Source: Alphaproteobacteria bacterium (GTDB taxonomy: Bacteria; Pseudomonadota; Alphaproteobacteria; Rhodobacterales; Rhodobacteraceae). Taken from it: 64,000 nt of DNA. Location: contig JAUHVK010000005.1 in NCBI GenBank assembly GCA_030425145.1, positions 112,961 to 176,960 on the forward strand, given 5' to 3'. The notes beneath the pieces were generated by a model that did not search any database, was not told the DNA's origin, and worked only from the letters and a program-made list of their open reading frames with translations. A program made the translations under genes and the position numbers. The first letter of the stretch is position 1, and each line of letters starts with the position of its first letter. Shown here in pieces: positions 55,929 through 63,871 of this stretch.

Positions 55929-56375
55929 TCACGCGTCTAGCGGCGGTCCGGTGAATGTCAGGTCATACGCTTTGGCACAGGCCTCGATGGCGGCCATGTC
56001 CTCGGGAATCCGGTAGTCATGACGCGCCATTTCGGCGAAAAATCCCTCAAACCCACCTGGTGTCAGGATGATCAGGTGACGGCTGGGCAGATCGCTTGAG
56101 ACCTGAAACGTGTGTTCCACGCCTTTCGGAACAAAGACGGTCCGCCCGGGGCCGCAGTCGAAGGTTTCACCAGCCATCCAAAAAGTGCAATCGCCGCTCA
56201 GCAAAACGAAGGTTTCATCTGCATCATGATGGATGTGCCGGGGCGGCCCCGATTTCGGCGGCGACACCGAGTCGGTGATCGACAAGGCTCCTTTGCTCTC
56301 GGCGGAAGACAAGAGCGTCAGGTAGTGAACGCCCTGCCAAGAGATGGTGTCAGGGTCCAATATGGGATGAGACAT
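55929..56375 (-). CDS. Cupin-domain protein
   Basis: A 148-residue single-domain beta-barrel protein. The metal-binding cupin motif 1 reads PPRHIHHDADETFVLLSGD (His, His, Glu) and motif 2 is PRHLIILTPGG-like after FVPKGVEHTFQV, keeping the motif 2 His. Cupins of this size include isomerases, dioxygenases and ligand-binding proteins; no substrate is evident. The ATG at 56375 has GGAGGAAACG upstream. It is divergent from a LysR gene, its probable regulator. Confidence 0.88.
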   Translation of the reverse strand: MSHPILDPDTISWQGVHYLTLLSSAESKGALSITDSVSPPKSGPPRHIHHDADETFVLLSGDCTFWMAGETFDCGPGRTVFVPKGVEHTFQVSSDLPSRHLIILTPGGFEGFFAEMARHDYRIPEDMAAIEACAKAYDLTFTGPPLDA

Positions 56376-56400
56376 CGTTTCCTCCAAAGGTCTCCGGGAA

Positions 56401-56416
56401 ACGAAAGCGCTTTCGT
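56401..56416. promoter_or_regulatory. Palindromic operator candidate between cupin and LysR genes
   Basis: ACGAAAGCGCTTTCGT is a perfect 16-base palindrome 26 bases before the cupin ATG and 64 bases before the LysR start. It lies in the A/T-rich divergent region, where LysR proteins usually bind. Confidence 0.5.
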
Positions 56417-56479
56417 ATCAGCAGAGTAATGCAGAAGAATTCATGTGAAAAATTGATTGTTTGTATTTAAGCTATTTGT

Positions 56480-57430
56480 ATGGCGAATTTACGAACCTTC
56501 GATCTCAATCTCCTCCGCGTGCTCGACGCCTTGCTGCAGGATCATTCAACGGTCCGTGCGGGCCAGAGGCTTGGACTGTCACAACCTGCAGTCTCGGCCG
56601 CGCTTCAACGCTTGCGCGACGCGTTCGGGGATGAGTTGTTCTTCCGTAAGGGGCAGGGTCTTGTGCCCACACATTTCGCCCTGTCACTAGAAGTGCCGGT
56701 GCAGAATGCCCTTGATCATATTGGCAGATTGCTGGCCGGACCGGACGGCTTTGATCCCATGAACTGCACCGACGGCATTCGCCTCTCCGGCAGCGATTTC
56801 TTTGCCGAGATGCTGATGCCCAAACTGGCAGAGCACCTGCAGGTTGCGGCACCGGGGATGCGGGTGCATCTCGTTGATCTTGTCGCGGACTCCTACGTCG
56901 ACACGCTCGACCGGCACCAAGTGGATATTGCGTTGATCCCACAGATTGACCTGCCAGACTGGGTCGAATGCCAGAAGGTGTTTCAGTCTGCCTTTGCCGT
57001 CATCGCGCGCAAAGGCAATGCGCGCCTCCGACGTGCGGGCATAACGCCGGGCGGGGTGATTCCGATCGACCTCTACTGCGATCTTGGGCATGTGGTGTTT
57101 TCGCCCGAAGGCAATTCTCGATCCCTTGGCGATGCGGCTTTGGAACGGGTCGGCCGCTCGCGTCGTGTCGTCATGACGATGCCCGTCTTCTCCGGCGTCT
57201 ATCGCGCGGTCGCAGGGTCCGATCTGGTGGCATTGTTGCCGGTTCAAATGGCCCGTGAAGTTGCGCCGTTCGTTGGAGTGGAAATTTACAGGCCGCCCAT
57301 GCCGGTGCCCAACGCGCAGCTCTGTATGGTGTGGCATCGTCGGAACAGCGCCAATCCGGCGCATATCTGGATGCGCGATCAGATCGCCAAACTCTTGGCG
57401 CCGCTGGACACACCCAAGCTCACAGACTGA
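56480..57430 (+). CDS. LysR-family transcriptional regulator
   Basis: A 316-residue regulator. The N-terminal winged helix LRTFDLNLLRVLDALLQDHSTVRAGQRLGLSQPAVSAALQRLRDAFGD is followed by a periplasmic-binding-protein-like effector domain. It belongs to the NodD/SyrM-like branch with the LLRVLDALLQ start and LSGSDFFAEML at the domain junction. It probably controls the divergent cupin gene and itself. Confidence 0.95.
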   Translation: MANLRTFDLNLLRVLDALLQDHSTVRAGQRLGLSQPAVSAALQRLRDAFGDELFFRKGQGLVPTHFALSLEVPVQNALDHIGRLLAGPDGFDPMNCTDGIRLSGSDFFAEMLMPKLAEHLQVAAPGMRVHLVDLVADSYVDTLDRHQVDIALIPQIDLPDWVECQKVFQSAFAVIARKGNARLRRAGITPGGVIPIDLYCDLGHVVFSPEGNSRSLGDAALERVGRSRRVVMTMPVFSGVYRAVAGSDLVALLPVQMAREVAPFVGVEIYRPPMPVPNAQLCMVWHRRNSANPAHIWMRDQIAKLLAPLDTPKLTD

Positions 57431-57466
57431 TGTTTTAACAAAGGGTTAAAGGGGCAGTGCAACTGT

Positions 57467-57494
57467 CCCAATGTTTCGCGCGCGAAACATTGGG
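57467..57494. repeat. 28-base perfect palindrome centred on CGCGCG
   Basis: The half-site CCCAATGTTTCGCG is mirrored without mismatch. It lies 36 bases after the LysR stop and 13 bases before the SLT stop, between convergent genes. It could terminate both, although only short T runs exist, or be a dispersed element or binding site. Confidence 0.75.
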
Positions 57495-57506
57495 GCCGCT
57501 TCGGAC

Positions 57507-58097
57507 CTATCTGCGCACAGGGCAGGTTGCCAGCTGACCCTGGTACATGGACGACCGCGCCGCGACCTCATCCGCTACGCGCAGCAGCCACGCCTTGCCA
57601 TTATACGTGCCGCGTGCAAACCCGGTCCGACCCTCGTGATAGGCAAGGTATTGGTTGCGCGCGTCGGCCAGCGAAATGCCCAGTCGGCGGTTCGACTCGG
57701 CCATGTACCAGCCCATGAAATCCGCCGCATCTCCGATATTGTTACGGCGTGCGCGGAACTTGCGCTGATCCTTCTGGTACTCTTCCCAAGTCCCGTTCAG
57801 CGCCTGGCTGTACCCAAAGGCCGAGCTTTGCCGCCCCATCGGGATCACGCCCAGCGTATACCGGAACGGCGTTCGGGCGTCCGACTTGAACTTGCTCTCT
57901 TGGTACATCGACGCCATCTGCACATGTACCGGAACCCCCCAGCGCCGCTCCGCCATGCGAAAGGCGCGCAGGTAGCCGGGGCGCTGTTGCAGGATCGAAC
58001 AGGCATTGTCGAGATTGCGGGGCGCCGATGTGCCGCCGCCGCCCCCACATGAGGCGGCCAGCAAAACGATCACAAGGGCGCGAAAGATTCTGCTCAT
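57507..58097 (-). CDS. Transglycosylase-SLT-domain lipoprotein
   Basis: A 196-residue envelope lipoprotein: MSRIFRALVIVLLAASCGGGGG with lipidated Cys17. The SLT fold is visible with the catalytic Glu in ASMYQESKFKSDARTP and the later SAFGYSQALNGTWEEYQ and YLAYHEGRTGFARGTY. It cleaves or binds peptidoglycan in the periplasm. Asp/Gly-rich residues after Cys suggest inner- or outer-membrane sorting that I cannot predict. Confidence 0.9.
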   Translation of the reverse strand: MSRIFRALVIVLLAASCGGGGGTSAPRNLDNACSILQQRPGYLRAFRMAERRWGVPVHVQMASMYQESKFKSDARTPFRYTLGVIPMGRQSSAFGYSQALNGTWEEYQKDQRKFRARRNNIGDAADFMGWYMAESNRRLGISLADARNQYLAYHEGRTGFARGTYNGKAWLLRVADEVAARSSMYQGQLATCPVRR

Positions 58098-58325
58098 GGG
58101 CCTCTCGCTCTTCAGTCGAAGGCAGTTGCTCTGCCTTTCGGATTATTGCCAGTTTAGCGCAAAGGGGACGCAGGGGAAATCACAATTGCTCGGGGCGGCA
58201 AGCCCTTGCCATCACACGAAAAACCCTTGTCTCGCATTTCATCACAGATTGTTTCCACGAAATTGACCTCAAGAATTGGACAATTTGGCGAAAATCAGGC
58301 AGGTATATGGCAACGGACAGGACTC

Positions 58326-58652
58326 ATGATCAGACAACGCGCAAAATACAACATTGGCCAGGTCGTTCGCCATCGCCGTCACCCCTTCCGGGGGGTGGTC
58401 TTTGACGTGGACCCGGAGTTCAACAATACCGAAGAATGGTATGAGGCGATCCCCGAGGACATTCGTCCGGCCAAGAAGCAGCCGTTCTACCATCTGCTGG
58501 CCGAGAACGAACAAAGCTTCTACGTCGCCTATGTTTCTGAACAGAACCTGATCGCAGACTATTCCGGCGAACCCGTCGAACACCCGGATGTGCCCGATCT
58601 TTTCGGCGCGTTTGAGGATGGCAGCTACGAGCTGCAATTCCAGTACAACTGA
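58326..58652 (+). CDS. hspQ: Heat-shock protein HspQ
   Basis: A 108-residue protein of the YccV family, which modulates Lon and DnaA stability in enterobacteria. MIRQRAKYNIGQVVRHRRHPFRGVVFDVDPEF is the family start, and QPFYHLLAENEQSFYVAYVSEQNLI the core. I chose the ATG at 58326 for this start. The 228 bases upstream hold no heat-shock promoter that I can call with confidence. A terminator follows. Confidence 0.93.
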   Translation: MIRQRAKYNIGQVVRHRRHPFRGVVFDVDPEFNNTEEWYEAIPEDIRPAKKQPFYHLLAENEQSFYVAYVSEQNLIADYSGEPVEHPDVPDLFGAFEDGSYELQFQYN

Positions 58653-58694
58653 ACGATCTCTCTTCTCTCTCTTCGTTTGCCACGACTATCGAGT

Positions 58695-58720
58695 AAGGGC
58701 TCCCAACCGGGAGCCCTTTT
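58695..58720 (+). terminator. Rho-independent terminator of hspQ
   Basis: AAGGGCTCCC and GGGAGCCCTT form a 10-bp stem around AACC, followed by TT. It lies 42 bases past hspQ and 2 bases from the convergent threonine aldolase stop. Confidence 0.87.
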
Positions 58721-58721
58721 C

Positions 58722-59771
58722 TCATGCGCCGTTCAGCAGCGAAACAAATCGGTCGATCTCGCTGTCGGGCAGGGACCAATCGCAGACCAGTCGCCCCTTC
58801 AGTACCGCGTCGGCGGGCCCTTCGCCCACGTCATCACCCGACACGTGATAGCGCGCACCGCCTGCCTGTAGCTTCTGGTGCAAGGCACGGGGGGCACGGA
58901 AAAAGATCATGTTGGCGGTGACATCGTTGACGATCTCCACCTCATTGCACTTGCGCAGACCGTCCAGCAGATGCGCCGTCTTGGCGTTGGATTTCTGCGC
59001 GAGGTCTTTCCAGAGGTCGTCCCGCAGATACGCGGCCATCTGCGCCGACAGGTAGCGGTGCTTGGAGAAAAGATGCCCACCACGCTTGCGGCGCAGTTCG
59101 AACTCCCACGCTTTGGCCGGGTCGAAAAACACCACCGCTTCAACCCCCATCAGCCCGTTCTTGGTGCCGCCGAAAACCACCACATCAACGCCCAGCTTCC
59201 ATGACATTTCAGCCGGGGTACAGCCCAGCGCGACCGCGGCATTGGCGAAACGTGCGCCGTCGAGATGGACAGGGAGATCGTAAGACTTGGCCACATCACA
59301 GAGCGCCTGCAACTCCGCAAGGCTGTAGACATTGCCCACCTCGGTCACCTGCGTGATCGACACCGCCCCGCGGCGCGGACCATGCACACCGCGATTGCCC
59401 TGGCTTTCGATCGCGCGTGTGAGCGCTTCGGGTGTCATCCGGTCCGATCCCTGCACCAGAGTCAGCTTTGCGCCACCAGTGTAGAATTCGGGCGCGTTGC
59501 ACTCGTCCTCTTCGATATGAGCCATCGGGGTGCAGAACACCGTATCGAACGGCTCGACCAGCGTCGCCAGTGCGAGCGCGTTGGCCGCCGTACCGGTGGC
59601 GGTAAGATAAACCGCGGCTTCGGGTACTTCGAACAGATCGCGGATACGCTGCCGTACCTCGTCCATCATGGGGTCGGCGCCATAACCCATCATGTGGCCC
59701 TCGTTGACCTCGGCCAGAACGTCCAGAACGGCCTGCGGCACGGGCCCGCTGTTGTCAGAGGCAAAGAACAT
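58722..59771 (-). CDS. ltaE: Low-specificity L-threonine aldolase
   Basis: A 349-residue PLP enzyme that cleaves threonine or allo-threonine to glycine and acetaldehyde. The PLP lysine is in VVFGGTKNGLMGVEAV. Other family markers are MFFASDNSGPVPQAVLD at the start and LPVHLDGARFANAAVAL, with the Asp that pairs the cofactor nitrogen. It shares one base with the end of the ycgN gene and reads in the same direction. Confidence 0.93.
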   Translation of the reverse strand: MFFASDNSGPVPQAVLDVLAEVNEGHMMGYGADPMMDEVRQRIRDLFEVPEAAVYLTATGTAANALALATLVEPFDTVFCTPMAHIEEDECNAPEFYTGGAKLTLVQGSDRMTPEALTRAIESQGNRGVHGPRRGAVSITQVTEVGNVYSLAELQALCDVAKSYDLPVHLDGARFANAAVALGCTPAEMSWKLGVDVVVFGGTKNGLMGVEAVVFFDPAKAWEFELRRKRGGHLFSKHRYLSAQMAAYLRDDLWKDLAQKSNAKTAHLLDGLRKCNEVEIVNDVTANMIFFRAPRALHQKLQAGGARYHVSGDDVGEGPADAVLKGRLVCDWSLPDSEIDRFVSLLNGA

Positions 59772-60244
59772 CAGATCGGCTCCTCGATAATGTGGTCTTC
59801 CCAGTCGTCTTCATCGACTTCAAATTCGGCCACGGTGCGGTTTCGCATCGAAATCCCGGCCGCATGCACGGTTTCCGGCGTGCCGGAGATCAAAGGGTGC
59901 CAGTCAAACAGCGGCTTGCCTTCCCACAAGAGACGGTAGGCGCAGGTGCGGGGCATCCAGTAGGCGTGGTCGTCGATATTCGATGGCTTCAGAACAATAC
60001 ATTCCGGCACGAACTGATGCCGGATCTCGTATTGCGCACAGCGGCAGGTGCTGTCGTCAAACAGCCGGCAGGCGACGCGGGTCAGCTCCACATGGCCGGT
60101 GTCTTCGTCCTCGAGCTTGTTCAGGCAGCACTTGCCACAGCCGTCACACAACGCTTCCCATTCCTGCGGGTTGAGGTCGGTCAGAGCCTTGCGTTCCCAG
60201 AACCGAGGCGTGAGACCAGTGCGATCAATCGGGTCTTTGCTCAT
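59771..60244 (-). CDS. YcgN/UPF0260 cysteine-cluster protein
   Basis: A 157-residue soluble protein. The family start is RTGLTPRFWERKALTDLNPQEWEALCDGCGKCCLNKLED, with a CxxCxxCC cluster; later Cys occur in VACRLFDDSTCRCAQYE and CAYRLLWEG. It may bind a metal or an iron-sulfur cluster; the function is unknown. It overlaps ribF by 4 bases and ltaE by 1, so these three form an operon. Confidence 0.92.
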   Translation of the reverse strand: MSKDPIDRTGLTPRFWERKALTDLNPQEWEALCDGCGKCCLNKLEDEDTGHVELTRVACRLFDDSTCRCAQYEIRHQFVPECIVLKPSNIDDHAYWMPRTCAYRLLWEGKPLFDWHPLISGTPETVHAAGISMRNRTVAEFEVDEDDWEDHIIEEPI

Positions 60245-61173
60245 AGCGCGGACAGGATCGTGCGCGCCTTGGCGCAGTCGTCATTCATCTGCGTGATCAA
60301 CGCCTCAAGGCTGTCGAATTTCAACTCGGGTCGCAGGTATTCGACCAGCGCGACCGAGACAGTGGCCCCGTACAAATCGCCGGTGAAATCAAACAGGAAG
60401 GTCTCCAGATTGGCGCGGTTTTCCCCGAACATCGGGCGCACCCCAATCGACGACGCGCCGTGATACGACCCGGCATGTGGGCCGTCCAGCACATCGACCA
60501 GCACGGCATAGACTCCGAATTTGGGCGGATGCAGCCCGTCGATGGACATGTTGGCGGTAGGGTACCCGAGTTCGCGCCCGCGCTGTTCGCCGCCGATCAC
60601 TTCACCTTCGATGCGGTGCCAGTGGCCCAGCATGTCGGCAGCTTGTCGTGGGTTCCCATCGGACAGCGCTGTGCGGATTGCGGTCGAGGACACGGCGCCC
60701 GAGTCTGCCGTCACCAGATCGGCCACGGTGACACCGAACCCCATCTCTGTGCCAAATCGGCGCAGATCGTTCACGTCACCCGCGCGGCCCTTGCCGAAAC
60801 AGAAATCCGCACCGACCACGACATGGCGCAGCCCGAGCCCTTTGGAGATCACGTTCGCTGCGAAACCTTCGGGCGTCAGCGCGGCCAACTGGCTGTTGAA
60901 GTTCAGTTCGTAAAGCACATTGACCCCAAGCTTGCGCAACCGGGTCGCCCGCGCGGTGGCGTTCATCAGGCGAAACGGTGGGGCGTCCGGGGCGAAGTAT
61001 TCGCGGGGATGCGGCTCGAACGTGACAACGCCCAAAGGCGCGTCGGGCATAGCATCGCGAGCAAGTTTGATTACGGCCTGATGGCCGAAATGCACGCCGT
61101 CGAAATTACCGATGGCCACGGTCGCGCCCTTGTCGGCGCCTGCTACGAATTGATAATCCCGCACGATCTTCAT
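60241..61173 (-). CDS. ribF: Bifunctional riboflavin kinase / FAD synthetase
   Basis: A 310-residue cofactor enzyme that makes FMN from riboflavin and then FAD. The N-terminal nucleotidyltransferase has GNFDGVHFGHQAVIKLA, and VVVGADFCFGKGRAGDVNDL; the C-terminal kinase holds GRELGYPTANMSID and EVYLFDFTGDLYG-like strands (LETFLFDFTGDLYGA). I chose the ATG at 61173 (MKIVRDYQF); an upstream TTG at 61209 would add residues not seen in the family. It heads the ribF-ycgN-ltaE run. Confidence 0.94.
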   Translation of the reverse strand: MKIVRDYQFVAGADKGATVAIGNFDGVHFGHQAVIKLARDAMPDAPLGVVTFEPHPREYFAPDAPPFRLMNATARATRLRKLGVNVLYELNFNSQLAALTPEGFAANVISKGLGLRHVVVGADFCFGKGRAGDVNDLRRFGTEMGFGVTVADLVTADSGAVSSTAIRTALSDGNPRQAADMLGHWHRIEGEVIGGEQRGRELGYPTANMSIDGLHPPKFGVYAVLVDVLDGPHAGSYHGASSIGVRPMFGENRANLETFLFDFTGDLYGATVSVALVEYLRPELKFDSLEALITQMNDDCAKARTILSAL

Positions 61174-61230
61174 GCGCAGAGGACTAGCGGTGGCGTTGGG
61201 GGGTTGCAATCCCCGCTGCGGGCTGGCGGG

Positions 61231-61275
61231 GATTTTCCGTCGACGGAAAATCGCGGATGCGTCGACGCATCCGCG
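61231..61275. repeat. Two-part palindromic element, copy C
   Basis: A 22-base palindrome with core TTTTCCGTCGACGGAAAA (61233-61250) is followed directly by a 24-base palindrome with core GGATGCGTCGACGCATCC (61255-61272). Both are perfect. It lies between the ribF start and the maoC stop (both minus strand). The modules are those of copy A in reverse order, as expected of an inverted copy. Confidence 0.85.
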
Positions 61276-61287
61276 CCCTTGGCGGGA

Positions 61288-61731
61288 TCAGTCGAATTTG
61301 CGGGACGGGGCGAGCACCTTGGCCTCGCCGATCAGCACCTTCTTGCCATCAACCGAGCAATGGCAATCCAGCGTCACGCGCCGCTTGGCGATGTCGATAT
61401 CGACCACCTTGACCTCGGCATAGACCACGTCGCCGGGGCGCACGGGGGCGAGGAACTTGAGGGTCTGGCCCATATAGACCGCGCCATGGCCCGGCAGTTG
61501 CTCTCCGATCACGGCCGAGATCAGGCCAGCGGTCAGCATCCCATGCGCGATGCGGCCTTCGAAGATCGTGTCCTGCGCGTATTCATCGTCGAGATGCACC
61601 GGATTCCGGTCGGTCGAGACTTGCGCGAACATCTCGATGTCCTGATCCGTCACCTCTTTGCGCAGGTGGCGAGACATCCCCATTTCGATGTCTTCGATGC
61701 AGATTGTTCCGCGTGGCAAGTTGTCCAACAT
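61288..61731 (-). CDS. MaoC-family (R)-specific enoyl-CoA hydratase-like protein
   Basis: A 147-residue hot-dog-fold hydratase, like PhaJ, which turns trans-2-enoyl-CoA into (R)-3-hydroxyacyl-CoA for polyhydroxyalkanoate or other use. The catalytic Asp/His segment is VSTDRNPVHLDDEYAQDTIF, and GRIAHGMLTAGLISAVIGEQLPG is the family block. The ATG at 61731 has GTGGAG upstream; a GTG at 61743 is less likely. An A/T-rich inverted repeat lies in its promoter region (61754-61806). Confidence 0.9.
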   Translation of the reverse strand: MLDNLPRGTICIEDIEMGMSRHLRKEVTDQDIEMFAQVSTDRNPVHLDDEYAQDTIFEGRIAHGMLTAGLISAVIGEQLPGHGAVYMGQTLKFLAPVRPGDVVYAEVKVVDIDIAKRRVTLDCHCSVDGKKVLIGEAKVLAPSRKFD

Positions 61732-61753
61732 TTCGCACTCCACTCGAAGGCGA

Positions 61754-61806
61754 CAAAGTAATAAAAAACTAAGTCATGCGCCCGGTTTGGCAACTTTATT
61801 ACTTTG
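61754..61806. promoter_or_regulatory. A/T-rich 12-base inverted repeat upstream of the MaoC gene
   Basis: CAAAGTAATAAA (61754-61765) is exactly mirrored by TTTATTACTTTG (61795-61806) with 29 bases between. The arms lie 22-75 bases before the MaoC ATG, in the promoter region. Their composition stands out in this GC-rich DNA. CAAAGTAATA also occurs at 5581-5590, before the F0 operon. Confidence 0.5.
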
Positions 61807-61835
61807 CAACCGCAGAAAAGCAAGCAAAATCTGCG

Positions 61836-62708
61836 TCAGCGGAGTTGACCAATCGTATAGGTTGGAGACGCGTTTTCCTTTGCGAGATAAGCGCTTAGGG
61901 CCTCCGGGTCGGGCTGGTGCGACGTTTTTGTCTCGGCTGCGGCAAGTCCGCCGGAAATGAAGAGGGAATCGATGTCCTCACCCATCGCGCCGTCAATGTC
62001 GGTGTGGATGCCATCGCCAATTGCCAGAATGCGGCTTGGCTCCACGTCCACGCCAAGGGCCGCGATGCGGCGGCGGGCGAGGTCATAGATCGGGGGATGG
62101 GGCTTGCCGAAGTAGAGGCTCTCGCCACCCATTTCCGTATAGAGCGCCGCCAGTGCCCCGGCGCACCATTCCCGCTTTTCACCGCGATCCACCACGATAT
62201 CCGGGTTGGCGCAGAGCAGTTTCAGACCTTTCTGCTTGGCATAGAGAAACTGCGGATGATTCACCGCCGGGTCGGCATGCGGGTCGAACGGGCCGCAACA
62301 GACGATGCCGTCTGCCTCTTCCAGTTCGACGCGTTGAATGTTCACCGGATCGTCGATCAGTTCCATCGGGGCAAAGAAGGTCTCGTCAAAGGCCAGGCCC
62401 ATGAACCAGACCTTTTCACCGACCGCGCCGCGGAACATTGCCGCGCGCGCGCTGTCGCCGCTGGTGGCGATGCTGTCATAGCAATCCTCTGGCACGTTCA
62501 GGCGCACAAGCTGCTTGGCCACCTCATGCCGCGACCGGGGGGCGTTGGTCAGAAGAACCACCGTGCCGCCGCCCTGTTTGAAGCCGCGCAATGCGGCGAC
62601 CGCCTCTTCATGCGCCGTGACGCCGTTATGCACGCAGCCCCACAGATCGACCAAGAGCACGTCGTAGCGGTTTGCGATGTCGGCGAGGGAAGAGATGATC
62701 TGGGTCAT
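61836..62708 (-). CDS. TIGR01459-type HAD hydrolase
   Basis: A 290-residue HAD-superfamily phosphatase of the NagD-like class. Motif I reads LLVDLWGCVHNG, motif II is VLLTNAPRS, and the cap carries GKPHPPIYDLA with the late ILAIGDGIHTDIDGA metal loop. Many alphaproteobacterial members have the DLWG motif. The substrate is unknown; sugar phosphates or nucleotides are usual for the class. It lies 104 bases upstream of the MaoC gene in the same direction. Confidence 0.92.
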   Translation of the reverse strand: MTQIISSLADIANRYDVLLVDLWGCVHNGVTAHEEAVAALRGFKQGGGTVVLLTNAPRSRHEVAKQLVRLNVPEDCYDSIATSGDSARAAMFRGAVGEKVWFMGLAFDETFFAPMELIDDPVNIQRVELEEADGIVCCGPFDPHADPAVNHPQFLYAKQKGLKLLCANPDIVVDRGEKREWCAGALAALYTEMGGESLYFGKPHPPIYDLARRRIAALGVDVEPSRILAIGDGIHTDIDGAMGEDIDSLFISGGLAAAETKTSHQPDPEALSAYLAKENASPTYTIGQLR

Positions 62709-62748
62709 GGGGTCCGTCTTTCTGTCGAGGATGGTCTCTGGTCACATG

Positions 62749-62777
62749 AAAAAGGGGGTGCCGTCCAGCACCCCCTT
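62749..62777 (-). terminator. Rho-independent terminator of the Mn-pyrophosphatase gene
   Basis: Read on the minus strand, AAGGGGGTGC and GCACCCCCTT pair around TGGACG, followed by TTTCATG. It lies 28 bases past the stop. Confidence 0.88.
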
Positions 62778-62804
62778 CGTAAACGCACCTTAGGGCGTTT
62801 CGGT

Positions 62805-63725
62805 TCAGAGCTTGAGGTTCGGGATGATCTGCTTTTTGCGGCTGACCACGCCGGGCAGGACCACGGTGTCACCCGACACGGTTGCGCCAAAGCTCTTCTC
62901 GGCCAGGGTTTTCACCAGATCGTTCGGCACCAGAAGGGTCGATTCTTCTTTCAGGATGTCGACGACGAAGAGGATCACCTGATCGACGCCGTCTTCCTTG
63001 GCGACATCGACCATCGACGCCATCAGGCTGTCCTTGCGGTCAAGCACGATGGCCGGCGAGGTGGTTTCCAGAACCGAGACGCGGAACTTGGTGCCCTCGA
63101 CCGGGTACTCCTTGCTGTCCATGCGCAGGAGTTCGGCGTCGGAGAACGCCGACACGTCGGATTTCGCGGCGAACATCTCGGCGGCGAAGTCAGGGATCGA
63201 CACGCCAAGGTCGTCCGCCAGGGCGTGAGCGATGGCCTTGTCTTCCTGCGTGGTCGTCGGCGAACGGAATTCCAGCGTGTCGCTGAGGATGCAGGACAGC
63301 ATCGCGCCCTTGATGCCGCGCGGGGCTTGGGCAAGGTCGTCGCCGATCATCTTGTACATGATGGTGGCGGTGCAGGCGACGGGTTCGATGCGGATGTCGA
63401 TCGGGCCTTTGGTTTCCAGACCCCCGACCAGCTTGTGGTGGTCGATGATCGCGCGGATGTCGGCGCTGTTGATCACGTTGGGGAGTTCGGCCGGGTTGTT
63501 GGTGTCAACGATGACGACCGGCTGGTCTGCGTCGACGGTCGAGATGATCTCGGGCTTGTCGAGGTTCCAATGGTCGAGCACGAAGGCGGCTTCGGTGTTG
63601 GGCTCGCCCAGCAGGACGGGCTTGGCAGCCTCACCCTTGATCTGGTTGAGATACCACGCCCAGATGATCGGGCTGCCGGTGCTGTCGGTGTCGGGGGATT
63701 TGTGTCCGAAAACGAGGGTTGTCAT
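62805..63725 (-). CDS. ppaC: Manganese-dependent inorganic pyrophosphatase (DHH family)
   Basis: A 306-residue family II pyrophosphatase. MTTLVFGHKSPDTDSTGSPI holds the first metal ligands (His, Asp, Asp); IDHHKLVG is the DHH motif; the C-terminal DHHA2 domain ends with the substrate-binding RKK (VVSRKKQIIPNLKL). It removes pyrophosphate from biosynthesis and prefers Mn or Co. The ATG at 63725 was chosen because it begins this pattern. Family II enzymes are less common in alphaproteobacteria than family I, but occur in roseobacters. Confidence 0.95.
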   Translation of the reverse strand: MTTLVFGHKSPDTDSTGSPIIWAWYLNQIKGEAAKPVLLGEPNTEAAFVLDHWNLDKPEIISTVDADQPVVIVDTNNPAELPNVINSADIRAIIDHHKLVGGLETKGPIDIRIEPVACTATIMYKMIGDDLAQAPRGIKGAMLSCILSDTLEFRSPTTTQEDKAIAHALADDLGVSIPDFAAEMFAAKSDVSAFSDAELLRMDSKEYPVEGTKFRVSVLETTSPAIVLDRKDSLMASMVDVAKEDGVDQVILFVVDILKEESTLLVPNDLVKTLAEKSFGATVSGDTVVLPGVVSRKKQIIPNLKL

Positions 63726-63824
63726 GTCGGGCCTCTGCTCTGCCAAAATCGGGTCGCGCGCCTTATAGGGCGCGCAATCCGGGTTGTCACCTGTGGCAGT
63801 TTGCACCTGCGGCATGAGCGCGGG

Positions 63825-63866
63825 AAACCGCGACGACGCGGTTTGGCGGAGCGTCGACGCTCCGCC
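63825..63866. repeat. Two-part palindromic element, copy D
   Basis: AAACCGCG and CGCGGTTT (63825-63844, around ACGA) are followed directly by a perfect 22-base palindrome with core CGGAGCGTCGACGCTCCG (63847-63864). It lies between the ppaC start and the capsule-export-like stop. The layout matches copies A to C although the outer sequences differ. Confidence 0.8.
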
Positions 63867-63871
63867 TGCGC

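Noticed and set aside
58098..58325. Sigma-32 promoter before hspQ
   Set aside because: CCCTTG at about 58225 has no matching -10 at the right distance.
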